The notes: generated from the letters alone by a model not told the origin. DNA of 64,000 nt from Branchiostoma floridae (GCF_000003815.2 NC_049990.1:16278200-16342199); one strand, 5' to 3'; numbered from the stretch's first letter, positions 48,271 through 62,400 are shown. Program-made: numbers and translations.

Positions 48271-49722
48271 TATTTATTTATTTATTTATTTCTGTTTTCT
48301 TTATACAGGGTGGACACACTCAGTACTTTGCGTACTGCTTTTCAGGTGTGCCCTGTACAAACAACATACACACAATAGCATAACAAAGAAATAAGATAAA
48401 CTAAACGATAAACAAACCAAGGAAACAATATATAAATGAACATAAATCAAAATCGTAACTCATTGATCAAGATTCGTGCCGGGTCAGGAGGTCAGAGGTC
48501 AGCAGTGATTACCGTTTCTTAGCAGTTTCTTGAATGACAGTGCAGAACTGGCCACTTTAACCGTGGGCGGTAACTCGTTCCATGAAAACGCACCTCTGTA
48601 CTCAAATTTCCTACGGCCAGATTCAAGTCTGACTTTCGGTAGTTGTAATGATAAGTTAGAATTAAGCCTTGTTGCGTATGTGTGAGATGTTCTGTTAAAT
48701 ATTTGTAAGTACTCTGGTAACTGCCGATGGATTGACTTGAAGACGGTTTGCAGGAGGTGCATTTTCCGACGAGATGCCAAATAATTCCAACCTAATGCTG
48801 ACAGATGGTCATTATCTACATGTGATCTATGTGACAGGCCGAGAACAAGCCGTGCTGCACGGTTTTGGAGTTTCTGGAGATTGTCAGAGAGAGATTTTCC
48901 GCAGTTGCCCCATACAATATCACAATACTCAATCTTAGGAAGAATCATACAGTTAAACAACATGGAAAGTGTCTTAGGTGGTAAAATGGGTACTAAACGT
49001 CTTAACACTCCCAACCTAGAGGACACCGTACTGCATAGTTTGTTAATGTGAATACTCCATGTAAGACATGAATCAAACCAAACACCTAGATATTTAAAAC
49101 ATGCAACAACTTCCAAATAAGTACCAGAAAGGGTAAGATTTAGTTCTTCTGTTTCTAGACGCAGCCTTCTTATAGTGCCAAAAAGCATAGACTTGCATTT
49201 ACGGACATTGAGAGTTAGCCTGTTTGCATCCAACCACTTCTCAATATTGCAGAGATCAGCATTCAACGCTCTGTTTATATCAGCGACAGACTTTGATGCG
49301 TAAAACAGTGCTGTGTCATCAGCATAGAGTACTATTTGACCATGGCTTATGTAGTTTGGCATATCATTTATGTACAATATAAACAATAGCGGTCCGAGAA
49401 CAGACCCTTGTGGTACGCCTTCAGCTATACCAAGACAATCACTTATGGTGCCGTCTACAACTGTTACCTGACACCTATTTGACAGGTATGACTCAAACCA
49501 CAGCAATGCGTTGTCTTGTATGCCATTTATCCGTAGTTTGTCAAGAAGAATTTCATGAGACACCGTGTCGAAGGCCTTTTTCAGGTCCAAAAGACAGCAC
49601 CTGTCAAAAGCCCCTTGTCCATGTTATCTAGGATCGTGTCTGTCACATTGATTAATGTTGTTGTTGTTGAGTGTTTTGGTCTGAAACCTGACTGTGAAGG
49701 ATTCAGAATCTTATGCTCGGCA
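48271..49722 (-). mobile_element. 5'-truncated non-LTR retrotransposon
   Basis: On the minus strand the element begins within the reverse transcriptase domain and ends in an AAAT-type tail (TATTTATTT on the plus strand at 48271-48290). It is inserted in the satellite: the flanks CGACTATGTATA and AAACTGAGTATTG rejoin as the host unit. Truncation and tail are typical of target-primed insertion. Confidence 0.9.
48499..49590 (-). pseudogene. LINE reverse transcriptase fragment, frameshifted
   Basis: A 363-residue frame with KAFDTVSH, GVPQGSVLGPLLF and the catalytic YADDTALF motifs, followed by a C-terminal region ending ELPPTVKVASSALSFKKLL. The upstream segment (QSGFRPKHST, about 49590-49722) is in another frame: one T is missing in the TTTT run before the KAFDT codons. 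It is of the broad Jockey/CR1 LINE group; I do not assign a clade. It is non-functional. Confidence 0.92.
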
Positions 49723-49724
49723 AT

Positions 49725-50190
49725 AAACTGAGTATTGTTTGCATTGGCTCGCTGTCTGTTTCTAGACCGATAGTACTAGGTGTTTGCCAAGGCGGCCCAA
49801 GTATTACTATGATAAAATGATAGTTCTTCTTGGTGTTAGTTGCAAAGGCAAACTTTCCATTACTGAAATGATAGTAAACTGAAGTGCACGATGTCTGCTA
49901 AAGTGCCTTATGTGCTACTAGAATAATTATAGTAATCATCATATGACTACATGTATGTGCCTATCAAGGTTCTCTATGGTTCTCTTAACTTATAGTGTCG
50001 GATGTTTTCTAAAGAGTCTTATGCATTACTGAAACGATAGTGCTGTATTTTTGCCAAGGTCAATTATGCTTCACTGAACACTGTAGAATGTTTGCTAAGG
50101 AAACATACGTATTACCAAGCCAACTACCTATTGCTAAAACATTTAATAATGATAATAGTGTGGAAGTTTGCTGAGGCCCCAATATTTTAT
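49725..50190. repeat. Satellite continued, 3' of METTL27-like copy 2
   Basis: Diverged GATAGTGCTGGGTGTTTGCCAAGG units, as at 36620-37440. They end about 40 bp from the copy 2 stop. Confidence 0.75.
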
Positions 50191-50230
50191 TACATTGAAA
50201 GAGCTCGGTTCGTGCCGATGTCTGGCAATA

Positions 50231-53200
50231 TTACAGGACTCGGAAGACGAAGCGAACTCCGGTCTTGTTCGGGTAGAAGTCCGGGAAGACGTCACGTGAA
50301 ACTCGTTCCCAGAGTCCCTCCTGCTCCAGCCGGGCCATGGCGGGCTCCAACTTGTCCTTGTACGCCTCCAGTGTGTGGAGGAACTCTTCTCGCATGATGA
50401 TGCAGATTATTCCTCCTACAAGCAAGAAATAAACAAAATCTTACATCTTTTCGTCCTGCCTGTTTGCGGTTACCCCATCTTTTTCCTCACATCCTGTCAC
50501 TCACAAACACTACGTGTTTCACGTCCTAGGTACAAAACTAGAACAGGGTTCATAGTAGTGCTGGTGCTGTTTACTACTACTACTACTACTAGTATTATTA
50601 CTACTACTGCTACTACTAAACTACAACTAATACCACTACTGCTACTACTTCTACTAATCTCTGCTTTAGTTTGGGAAGGAGTTTAGCCGGCAGAGGAGTT
50701 ATAACGTTATTCGCCACAGCTTTGAATGAAACTTCTATGTCGGCTTAACCCTTTCCCAAGCTTATGATACTATCTTATACCACGGATCTGCTCGGAGATG
50801 ATACCACTACTATACAGTATACTACTACTACTACTACTACTAAACTACTGCTACTGCTACTGCTACTGTCATTCAGTCCATACAGACTATGGCAGATTAA
50901 CTGCACACAAATCAGCAATTAGTGCCCCCACCCCCGAAAAAACAGCGCTACAAGAAGTCTGCGAATGAGGCTACGTCCAACCTGATTCCGCTTCTGACGA
51001 AAGCTCAACCAGGCCGGGAGCTTCCCAATGACTCGATTTGTTGAAAAGATGTTAACTGTCTTTCCCAACGTATTGTTGAACATACCCGGCTTGACGACAC
51101 GGATGAGCTCCGGGAAACAGTCGTCCTTCAGGTGACCGGTGGCGAACCCGCCGCAGCATGCGATGGCGTCATACGTGTCTGTGGTGTATAAACGTTGCAC
51201 ATGTAGAACTACACACTCAAACCTTTACCAATTGTACAGCAGCATACCAGTAACAAATGCATATCACAATTCTAAGGGGGCTTCTGGTGGTGTATACAAT
51301 TCAAGCGCTGCCTGGGTACCGGTACTTAAGTCAAGGGTACACAGCAATGCTATGGATGTATTTTTTAACCGATGTCGCACCGGGTAGCTCATGGGCCTTT
51401 CGTTTGTTCTTTTGGGTACTCGCCGGTACAGATAACCCTACCGCATACCGTTCTCTATGAATGTCCAGCTAACATTACCGTTCTCCATGACTGAACTAAA
51501 CAGGACTACTTTTTGAGAAGGCCATATACATCAGGGCACTCCGGCCATCACTAAACAGAGACGGCAGGCGATATAAACTTTCTGGCACGTTTGACCAGTT
51601 GCTGACGTCACGTTTACGCAAGCTCACATGTCAATGTTAATGTTTGGTTTGGATAAGGCCATTATGTTATTAATCTGGGTCACCGGTATAACTTAGTGTT
51701 GGTAGAAAGTTAAGCATTGTACTACACATTACTCTATGCCCAGTCAAACCTACCGTTCTCTATGTCCAGTTGTTCCGGACCGACAAAGTCACAGATCAGT
51801 CGTCCGTAGATGTTCTTTACTTTTGCCTCGTCCAACATTTTCTGGCTGCAGTCGACAGCGTCCATGTCGGTAAAGCCCATCTTTTGAAGCTGCCGGGAGT
51901 GAAGACATAAACTTTTCAATATGAAACAAAATCTTATTATGTGTAGCAGTATTACTGAGTAATTCAGTCTTTATATTTTTAAGAGCCCAAAACAAGAAAA
52001 TACAATTAGGCGAGAGGGGGGGGGGGGCTATGTAGAGCTTGGCTACACATGTACAAACACACACACGCGCGCTTGCGCGCACACACACATGAACACATAT
52101 ATGTATATGTATATAACATAACATAACATAACATGACATAACATAACAAATAAAACACACAGCTATACAAATACAAACTCACACACAAGCACACAGACAG
52201 ACACAGACAGTACACACACACACATACTGTCACCTCCCCACAGACAGACAGACAGGCATACACACACAAATGCACACACATTATCCCCTCTTCAGAAACA
52301 CAGAGAACACGCACACGGACACAATCACACAGACAAAAACAAGCTAAATGTGTTCTCATTCTCACCTCTTCCCCGGCCAGTCCGGTCCCAGCCGCCACAT
52401 CCAGGATCCGAATCTGCCTCCGATCCGGCCCTGTAAAAGTCTCGGCTAGAGTCTCAGCACAACACCGTGGGGCTATATAGCCCAACTCGGCATACTCCTG
52501 CCGGGGCCGAACAGTCAATGTTTGACATTCAAGTCAATGTTTAAGCGAATAACCCTATTCAGACGGGGGGGGGGGGCTTTTGAGGCCTGCGCTAACTTTG
52601 ATGTCCTATAACGCCAGAACGGCTTACGCTAGAGCCACCAAATTTGGTGAGTTTTCCTAAAATATTGTTGGCAACAATTTAATGAAGTTTGACAAATTTT
52701 CCATTTTTTCTTGTTGCCATGGCAAACGTTTCTTGACAGGCAGTTTTGCCAAAAATCACTATTTTTGGTTCTAACAATGTATTTTTCACATTTATTTGCT
52801 ATATTACTGCGATTTTGTTACATAAATAAAATATCATATTATTTAGAATATATTTCATAATCATATATGCATAAATTATGCTAATTTGATGACGTCATCA
52901 GCCCAAAATCCAAGATGGTGGACCGAATGACCAGATCAAGAATAACAAGCTAATTATCAATTAAAATTTGTAACTACCTGGTATTTTTTCATCAAAAACC
53001 ATCTAAATGAATTAGTTTAGTCTATTTCCATTGCCCTTTGTGATTATTTGCTGCAAAAAAAGTATTTTTTAAAAATCAAGGTGGTGGATATAATATGGCG
53101 AGGACCAACTCGTATCTTAGATGTGCATGACGTCATTTTATGACGTCATATTGACGTCATTGACGTTGCTATTGGCAACGCAAGGCGCGACAAACATTAT

Positions 53201-53895
53201 TATTCTGTTATCTGCACTTGTTACATTTTTGTAGCATAACTTGAAGTTTTCTGAGAATACCCTTTTTTCATGGGTTTGACCAATATAATCAAATTAATGA
53301 CGTAATAATTACGTCATTTTACGTCAACGTAACGTCAAACGTCACATACTTATCAGATATTATGTCGACATCATGTCCTAAAAATTTGGTGACCCTACGG
53401 CACGTCGTTTTAGAGTTATAGGACTTAGAAGTGTAGGGCCTCAAAAGCCCCCCCCCCCGGTCCAGGGATGACCAAAAAAGCCCGGTCTGAATAGGGTTAA
53501 ACAACGCACTACACTTATAATGCTTCAGCAGCATATTTATGTTATGCAAGGAAAATATCAAAGTGTAAAGCTTTTTATTATCTACATGAAAATATAGATA
53601 CTATTGCGCGCGTGTGTGTGTGTGTGTCTTTCTTAAGTTTGTAATTGTGCAATAATTTAATGAAATGTCTCTCATCTTGTATTTCATAATTATTGTTTGG
53701 TTTTGCAATACCTCCTCAAAAGTACGGGGTTCCGGTAGAAAAGGACTATGGAAAATCTGATAAATTACAAATGGTGAGTTGGCAACGTTTGGCTCTTACC
53801 CGGTCATATGACGTAGCCCAACCGTCATAGTTCTTCCTGACGCCCTCTAGCGAGATGTTCTGGTTCCACGGCACGAAAACCATCTCGTTGGACAT
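50231..53895 (-). CDS. METTL27: METTL27-like (WBSCR27) methyltransferase, copy 2
   Basis: Exons 53895-53800, 52497-52366, 51889-51754, 51178-51086 and 50415-50231 have exactly the lengths and phases of copy 1 (96, 132, 136, 93 and 185 nt) and give 213 residues from MSNEMVFVPWN to FVFRVL. Motif I is ILDVAAGTGLAGEE. Exon 1 contains YDGWATSYDR and exon 4 YDAIACCGGFATG. Intron 1 holds a piggyBac-like MITE and intron 2 CA-rich simple repeats. The frame is uninterrupted and the key motifs are kept, so both copies look functional. The cause is a local duplication together with the 3' satellite. Confidence 0.93.
50567..50870. repeat. (ACT)n trinucleotide arrays
   Basis: TACTACTAC-type runs at 50567-50650 and 50816-50868 in intron 4 of METTL27-like copy 2. 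Confidence 0.85.
52015..52345. repeat. Poly-G and CA/ACAT simple repeats
   Basis: G12 at 52017-52028, then ACAC, GCGC, ATAACATAAC and ACAGACAG runs in intron 2 of METTL27-like copy 2. Cysteine-rich reverse frames over it are artefacts. Confidence 0.85.
52553..53496. mobile_element. piggyBac-like MITE, 944 bp, copy B
   Basis: The same TIRs (CCCTATTCAGAC) and interior as 45950-46903. The right flank is TTAA and the left flank is ATAA, so one target copy has mutated. It holds four exact TGACGTCA sites (52890, 53128, 53141 and 53152). It sits in intron 1 of METTL27-like copy 2. Confidence 0.9.
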
Positions 53896-53939
53896 GTTGG
53901 AGCCGATGTTTTTCTGCTGCAACTGACAAGGAATCAAGA

Positions 53940-55450
53940 ATTAAGTAAAACGTTAGCCAATGCACACTCTTAGGCCGGCTACACCCCTTTGCCATCTTTT
54001 GATACTATCTTATGCTAACGAAGCATCTGCTTGGAGATTAAAGGCAACCTAAGCAATATTAGATCATTGGAAGTGGAAATATTCTGAATAAGGCAGTCTG
54101 TATAATGTTGACATCTAATGCACTATTTAAGCACATTTACACCATTATTTCATAAATTGAGCTGTTAGAAACTGCGCAGAAACAAGTCACACAGGGATTC
54201 CTGCTCAAGGCCTAATTTTGGAAGGTTCCAAAAGCAAGGAATATCCTCGTGCAACTTGTCTCTGTCCATTTTTAACCACTCAAAGTATAAAATGATTATG
54301 TACATGTGAGAATACAGTGCAGTAGTTGTCAATATCATACAGATTGCCTTATGCAGAATATTTCCAATATTAATTCTGTAATATTGCATAGGATGCCTCA
54401 AAGCTACTTCTAAAGTTACTTGTAATAAAGTACAGACTATTCAGTTTTATTAGGCTAATTAGACTAATTGATTATCAGTCTAATTATGTCTCATTAGCCT
54501 AAATGGTCTTTATACTCATGTAAAAATGAACATAAAACTAATTCTAAGACAACTTGTAAATCGCAGGCCAAAATTTCATGCAAATCACCTAACAATGGAC
54601 GTTTCATGGACACACCCGATGCTGTTGTCAAAAAGTAAAAAAAAAAAACTTCCTTTTCAGAGTAACACATTTTGGAATCAGTTTTTGCTTTCTAAAGTCG
54701 ATTTATTATCTTTGGCTCCATTCATGCAACAAAGAATCATTCACAGTACTTCATATTTTTTCGTCAACCAAATATTAAAACGTTAATAGTACTTCCCCAA
54801 ATAAACTGCTTTTAGGACATTTCGCATGCAAAGAAATGTTGTTGGAAAACAAAAAGAAACATTCGGTAAAGGCAAGCTTCTGTCGCTAAACGTAAACAAT
54901 CTTTTTGCATTTCAAATGGGAGCATTACTACTAGACATCACCACACTCTTTTTACAAATGCATCAGGGTGTTTGACCTAGAAAACAGAGGTCCTGGGCTC
55001 AAACGTTCCTTGACATATCACCAAAGTTGATGTTGCTAAAAGGGCTTCCCCCCCCCCCCCATATTGTAAAAATTGGGTTGAGGAAGTAATGGGCAGTAGA
55101 AGGAGAGGATTGGGCTCTTTCCTGGACACAGTGGATAACAACCCAAGACCTTAGAAAGGCTATGTGACTACAAGATTGTATACTGTCAACATGATATACT
55201 AGTATGTAAGAACGAGGAGGTAGTTATAACCTCCTTGGTCAGTACAAGTTTAGCTTTACAATGATTTTTGCTCGTCCCCCTTGATTTACGAACTGAGACG
55301 GATTTTGTTCTAAGAAGATAGATATTCAATAAAGAAATAGATAAATTTCTGTTGCTAGCAAGCCCATTCTTACACACTAAGACAGAGCTAGCCACTTTCC
55401 CAAATGGCTAAGCAATGAACAGGCCAACCTCAGGTCTCTGCCAGAGTTGC
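53940..55450. other. Intergenic; no gene recognised
   Basis: A SINE-like fragment at 54970-55130 (GGTCCTGGGCTCAAACGTTCC), with a poly-C run at about 55051. No exon was recognised. Confidence 0.45.
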
Positions 55451-55456
55451 AGCTTA

Positions 55457-56520
55457 AGCCCCGGTCACAAAGCGCGTACGATTCCTTGCGATTCCTTCCG
55501 ATGCGCAGGATAAGCGCAGTGCGTCGTAAGTCGGGGGAGAATCGGAAGCAATGGTTTAAGTATATAAAGCCGTGGTCACAAAGCGCGTAGTGCATCGTAC
55601 GATGAGGTCATAAGAGCGTGCCTGCGTCAATCGCAGTGAATCATAGTAAATCGGGGAGCGTCGTATGGCGAAAAATAGAGCTGAAATGGATTTTGAACAT
55701 GTTCAAAATTTCGCTATCGTCGTAAGATTTTATTTGCCCCCATAGCAGACTTCATTACGGCAATTTTTGTCTACTGATGAGGTTATAGATTTATGAATTG
55801 TTAGCATGTTGTGATGGTTTCAGTTTTCCCTGTTATTGTGGATATTGACGAAAAGGGAAAATATATCAGTCGCAACTGCCACAGTCGCAAGCAGAGAACA
55901 GCGCGCCCCGCACAGGTGATGCAGACAATTGTGTGATCGCTTCATGCACGTGAGTTTATAATTAGATCAAATCTAAGCTCTCGTCGGTCTTGGGTCAGTT
56001 TACCATAATCGTAATAACCATGGGGACCGGCTCGAACATAAAGGCAGGCTCTATGAGTCGGAAATATATATGATATAATGCTTATGATATGATTTTTGTA
56101 TGATGGCATATTTTTGTTGATAGCATATCATGGTACGATCTTCGAAAGAGCCTGACACGTAGTGCCGGCAAGCAGGCCGAGATAATCATACCAGTACTCA
56201 CGCTTGATTTGAACTTTTCTTGTAATGCTCTTGTTGTCATGGTCTCTTTTAATTTATTTTTTACAGTTAAATATATTATAGGAAGGTATTCAACAGCTAA
56301 GTCCAACATTTTGTTGGTTAAAGAAGCACAAAAGCGGCCAGGCGGCTATTCAAAAGAGACACAAGTGAAAAATCGTACGACGCTGGAAAAATTTTGAACA
56401 CCATCCGATGCGTTGCGATGGCTGATTTTGCTTACGATTTTGCTGCGATTTACTGCGCTCATCGTACGATATGCGGAATATACCATCGCAAGAAATCGTA
56501 CGCGCTTTGTGACCGGGGCT
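55457..56520. mobile_element. Harbinger-like DNA element, 1064 bp, TTA-flanked
   Basis: TTA-AGCCCCGGTCACAAAGCG and CGCTTTGTGACCGGGGCT-TTA, with a further internal GTGGTCACAAAGCGCGTA copy near 55571. A TTA duplication fits PIF/Harbinger. No transposase was recognised. Confidence 0.82.
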
Positions 56521-56523
56521 TTA

Positions 56524-59480
56524 GCAATAGCTATGCCTGTCATTCAGCAATTTACTCTCAGGCTGAGCCCATATGTGGGTTTTAAGTATGAAATCAGCTT
56601 CCTCGGAGATGTAGAAAAGTTTGTAAAGTAAATACATTCTCACCTGAGAAACAAAATGACAACAAGGATGAAATGCTCGCAGTGCTGACCTTCCCGGCCT
56701 GTTTCTGTCCAAATTGAAACCCGAGTTGTCTGTTCACTTAGGCCATACTTATGTGATTATATGTATGACATTCGCTGATGGAATCGTCCTGATTGGCTAG
56801 GGGCCGAATTATCCGGGTGCCGAATTGTCTTACTTCCAACCCCGTGTCAGGGGTGAGAATGATAGTGTGTCTGATAAAAACTCACCAGACAGGTTTGGAC
56901 ATTTCAGACAGACGTGACACAAGACGGGTCAGCCTTGCCAGGTCCACAACATCGACGTCCAGTTTATCTCACAGGTGAGAACATACTTAAGTACAAATTT
57001 GAAACAATTCTAGGTCGCTGCGAACATGGCTTGTTAAGTCAGGCTCCGCGTATATTCAAGTTCGTATGAGTTGCGTATTGATACTTTTGGCCTCGGTATG
57101 TTTGTTGGGAAGAAATTGTTGTTCTTTGACCCCCGTGGCACGGTGCAACCTGCCAGTTATCCAACCGAAAAGTCGTCATCAAACTTTAAATTCCATTCAG
57201 TTCATCCCCTGAGAGGTAACACAAAGATTTTCACTGTGCAGCATGACATAGCGAAGCTCGTCAAACTGAAGACATGTATCCTCCAATCGCTATCTATTGG
57301 AAAGGGGGTCTTACACGAGGAGCTGTTAAACTAGTATTTTTTTATCACTAGGAGTCAAATATTGTTGGCTGTCAGTCGTATAGAACAGTAAGACTAGAAC
57401 AGTTTGTCTTTTCTGTATCTATTTTTCAAATACATCGTGTTCACGAAATTAATATGGGCGGTAACTCCATATACGTGGCAAGGTAGTTATAAGTTAATTG
57501 GTGGAAAAGTACTCGAAGGGAACAGAGCCTCAGGTAGAGTGGATCGTCTAACAAGTGGAAATATGTCAACAGAGCAAACTTTGGATCATTAAAAACTTCT
57601 GTTGTCTGATCCTATGGACATGGTCCAAGCTTTAAATGTACGTAGGAAATTATTACCTTCTAAAAACTAATAAAAAGCATATGTGTTGTTTGGCTGTTGA
57701 TTCTTTTTAAAAAGACTACAATTAGAATATTTCTTTCTAAATTCTATGATGAGAGGATTTTTTCATCATATATGATAAATGCTGTTTTTGACTTTCAAAC
57801 ATCGATCATGAGGCACTCGAAATATGTCAAAAACGTTTTTATTCAACGCAATGTTAATTTCATTCATATGGTTCGGTGACTCCGTTGTGCTATCGCGCGA
57901 TCTTCCTGCGATCAGACACGAGCTTTCTTGAAATAGACGGGCAAAATCTAGCCGTCAGCGGTTACCGATCGTTTAAGCCCGGCACATCTTGCGTTAGAAT
58001 TCTTCTACTTCCCACATCCTAGTCCAATGGAAACAAAAGACTATTTCAAGACAACCTGCTACCAGGGCGTGGTTTTCACGTGTGTAATTAAAATTCAAGC
58101 GACCCCCAAACCGGTTGGATAGGGCATTTAAGTATGTAACAGTTTGAAAGTTGTTGAACGGCTGACATAATTATGTGTATGTCCTTAGGCTCTTTGGGTG
58201 GAGACCAACTTCCCTGAATAAAGCAGCTCTAGACTACAGAAGGGGTGTTATTTCCAATAAATAGCTATTTTAGGAATTAAAACTGCATACTACTTCATTG
58301 TATGCGATTAAGTTCCCGCGCGCGTCAAAAATGCTTTCCGTATACTGAATTCCAAAAGGACCATCTAATTAAATCAATCAAGCTCAGCCTATGGCTGAAT
58401 GCAAAGTGTCTGGCAAGGCCTGACAAAAGTTGGATTACGAAGATGATCTAGGGGTGATAAGAGAAACTAGCCTTTTTATGTGCATATCTTATCAACAGTT
58501 TGCCTTCTTTGTGTGCTAATCGCCCCACATGCGTATTTATGATTTATTCAAGATGAAGGAAGACAAGTGTCCATTTATATAGAAATGCATTGGTACGGTT
58601 TACATGGGGTTGGTGAGTGCCATATTGTTTTACAAGATACATGTCGTGCATTTCACAACAAGCGGAATTTTGCAAAAAGACGTATGAAATGTATTCATCG
58701 CTATATATTAATCTATTGGAAAATAACGTCCCCTTCTGGAGTCTAGGTCTCTTTCAAAGAGGCTACCAGGAGGCTTTTCAGCATGAAATACATGTACAAT
58801 ATCATATCAGTGTAAATTGCTGTAGGACAGATGGAAGTGCGAACGTTTGGGTACATTTTGCTTCTGTTTTTACCTCCGTCAAAATTGAGGTATTATTTCG
58901 GTCTGTTTGTGTTTGCAAGATTGTTCCTTCTGGCCCGGGTGCACCGTGCAAGTTCCGCCATTTTATATACTTTTATTTTACTGACTGATAGAATATCTAG
59001 TTAGAATTTTCGAATTCAGAGCTTAAAGAAAGTGTAATAGTTGCTTTTCACCGGTTTGAAATCGGTTGCAGAGATAGATGCTAGTTTTAGTTGAGAGAAA
59101 TGCCGTCACAGCTTTCCTCGGTTGCCAAATACTAGTAGGTTATCTTCCGCAATAGATATTTGCTCAACGCACATGCGCACTACCTCGCGGAGCAGAAATC
59201 TGGAGGGGCACAATTTTGGCTTGGCAAAAGGTGTCGGAAAATGGTGTAAGTGGAGATTTGCAGGATGGAAACGCTGGTTTGGCTTGGGTCCAAAGTTGTA
59301 GGCTTAGCCTTGTGGTGTGTCCAAAGTCACACAGGAACTTGAGGAAGTCAGGAAAATGCATGGATTGGCTTGTCTAGAAATTCATATTAACGAATAAATC
59401 AAGACATGCAAAAAAGTCAGGAAGTCTTTCACGAAGGTATGAAACCCTCGATTTCTTTGTCATGTTGTTTGTTTGTGCCC
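56524..59480. other. Intergenic or AASS 5' region; no exon recognised
   Basis: Several open frames (57071-57334, 58617-58988) have no recognisable domain. If the mitochondrial presequence of the AASS-like gene is on a separate exon, it may be here; I could not pick it out. Confidence 0.4.
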
Positions 59481-59490
59481 AGACAGAAGA

Positions 59491-62400
59491 ATGCAGTTCG
59501 TGGCTAACAACCATCCCGTTCTCGGGATCAGGAGGGAGGATTACAACACCTGGGAGTCACGCGCACCGCTCTCTCCTGCGCATGTGCAGAATCTCGTCTC
59601 CAAGGGCGTCACCGTTCTGGTGCAGCCGGCCAGCAAACGGGCCTACAGCGGAAAGGTACGGGCATGCAATTCTCTCTACCCTATACACAGAACCTCACCC
59701 GTGGCCTGCACAATACTGCAGAATAGAATTTTTTACAATAGTTTTGAATCTTATTTTCCCGGTCTTGCTTTGACCACCCACTACCGCCATGTTATGCCAA
59801 AGGCTTCAAAGGCACTTGCTGTTTTCTCTGCTTAGCGCTCACCATTTGTGAAGAGTATACGTATGGTAGTTCAGTACACAGACCACTAGCCCCCTATTGT
59901 ACATAGCGATTGCACAAAAACTGTGTGGCTCAGGGCCACAGAAACGGAGATGGGCGCCGGCCTATGTACAATTTGGTGCGGGATGGATAACTAAACTTGT
60001 CAAAGTCTTTACTTTGCGACGATTTATAACCCCTCAGGAGTACCAGGAAGCAGGCGCGCACATCCGAGAGGACCTATCCGAGGCGTCAGTGATTCTTGGA
60101 GTTAAGACGACCCCTGCCGAGAAGTTGCTGCCCAACAAGACCTACTCCTTCTTCTCACACACTATCAAGGCTCAGGATGCCAACATGCCCATGCTGGATG
60201 CCATCCTAGACAAGGTTAGTCCATGGTGATAAACACACCGAAACAACACACACACACACAGCACACACACACACACACACAAACACACAAACACAAACAC
60301 ACACACAGCACGCGCGCGCACAAAAACACATGCACACACACACACACACACAAGCAAACACAGATACAAACACGTGCGCACACACACACACAAACACGTA
60401 AACGCACACAAACACATGCACACGCACATACACAGACACATACACATACACACAAACACGTACACTTGCACATTGCACACAACCAGAAGGCTAGTTCCAG
60501 CAGGAGACACAACTCTCCACAAGGTACACTGCTAAACACGCACACAGAAAAGACAACACGCATACAACACATACACATGCATATATGTACCCTGACGTCT
60601 GTTGCAAGAAGTAACGTATGTAGACGTATAACATCAGCAGAGATTTTTCGACTGTATTTGTCTACAGAACATCCGGATCTTTGATTACGAGATGATGCTG
60701 GACGAGGCCGGAGTCAGTCCCGTGGCGGGGGCGATGGGGAGGCTCGCCGGGATCTCAGGTTGGTCACTATTGCTCATACAGGCAAAGCTACTTCTTCGTG
60801 GTGCATTTGGCACCATGAAATTTGAACTCTCTCAGCTTCAATCTCAACCTTGATCTATATCAATGTAATTGCAACAGCGTCGGGGTTGTATTCTGATGCA
60901 CATGCACGAAGAATTAATCATAGTAGCAAAGAGACCCCAATTCTATGTTAGTACATTTACATCCCACTTCTGACACCATGTTGTGAACCCTGTACCTACA
61001 TTGCCACCAAGATCAATGTAGGAATATACCACTACGTGAAAAGAATAGGTTTAGAGGTATAACATGCAGTTCTATATCTTGATGCTCTTTCATTAACAAA
61101 ACTTCATTTCCTCACACGTAAGGAATGATCAACATTCTACACGCCATGGGAACTCGCCTGCTAGCACTGGGACATCACACACCGTTTCTGGTGAGTAGTA
61201 CATATAGTTGCGCTAGATAAAAAAAGAATCAAATGATTACTCAAGGAACTGGATATAATTTTGTAACGTTGCTCGAGTAACTACTTTTTGCGTGTCTTAT
61301 TATTTGGATCGAAGTATTCATAGTTCTTGAACAATGTTGGCTGTCAAATATTTACAGTTCCAGCCCCCTTAAATGTCCAACATTCATCATATCTCCTTTC
61401 CTTAATACTAATAATCGTTATGTTATTGTTTTCATTTTTTCCGTACAGCCTGCATCTTACAAAGAGGGTCCCACTCTGATGTAGATATGCCCACGCGTGC
61501 ATTCTGATTTAAGGTCAAAGTTGAAAGCCCAGGCATATAGACTAAGACTTGACTTGAGCATTGACATTAGACCACAATGCAACGCTACTCCACATGCGCA
61601 CTTGTGACTGTGAGCTGGTTTATAGCCCCATTCCCTAAGTAGAATAATAGCCCACAAACCATACACCCGTTTTAATATCTGTTTGCCACAATCACCGTTG
61701 CCGATTTTGATATTTAGCGTTTCTTGTTTTTTTTCAGAGGATAGGACCAACCCACAGTTACAGGAACATCGAGATGTGCCGTCAGGCCGTGAGGGATTGT
61801 GGGTATGACCTTGCCCTGGGGAGGATGCCGGAGTCCATAGGACCTTTGACCTTCCTCTTCACTGGGTCAGGATACGTGTCGAAGGTCAGACAATAATCAA
61901 CAAAAATGAAGCACTTACAGAAAAGCAACATACATTTGAAAAAGGATAGAATATTGAACTCGAATACGATTTGTCCAATGTATGTTGAATATGCTTGGTG
62001 ATTTTTTATGATTAATTGTGCATCAAACAATATGGTATTTTCTGGGCGGTAGTTTGAGAAAGGAAGTTAAAAAGACCTTCTTTGTTTGAGGATTCAATTG
62101 TTATCATTCAAAGCGAATGGTTACAGTGTGTCTGTTCCTTCTAGATGAAGTACATAAAACAAATGTATTTTGTCGATGGTAGTTAGAGAATTCAGTTGCT
62201 GCTATTAATAGCGCATGATACCATTAGGAGCACATGAAGATTTAGAACTTCTTATTTATTACAACCAGACTCCGAGTCTGTTGCAACCTAGTATGTTACT
62301 GGCGGTGTCGTTCCCAGGATGAGCTGGTGATGTTGACAGTCGTGTGTGTCGTTCCCAGGGTGTGCAGGGGATGTTGAAGTTTATGTTTGTCGTTCTCAGG

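Noticed and set aside
51789-52518. Minus-strand frames of 123 and 170 residues with Cys/Val-rich ends
   Set aside because: Only the portions matching METTL27 exons are real; the rest reads through donor sites into simple repeats.
58617-58988. 123-residue frame upstream of AASS
   Set aside because: No homology recognised, no splice context, and it overlaps AT-rich intergenic DNA.
60172-60684. Cysteine/valine-rich and threonine/histidine-rich frames
   Set aside because: A CA microsatellite inside an AASS intron.
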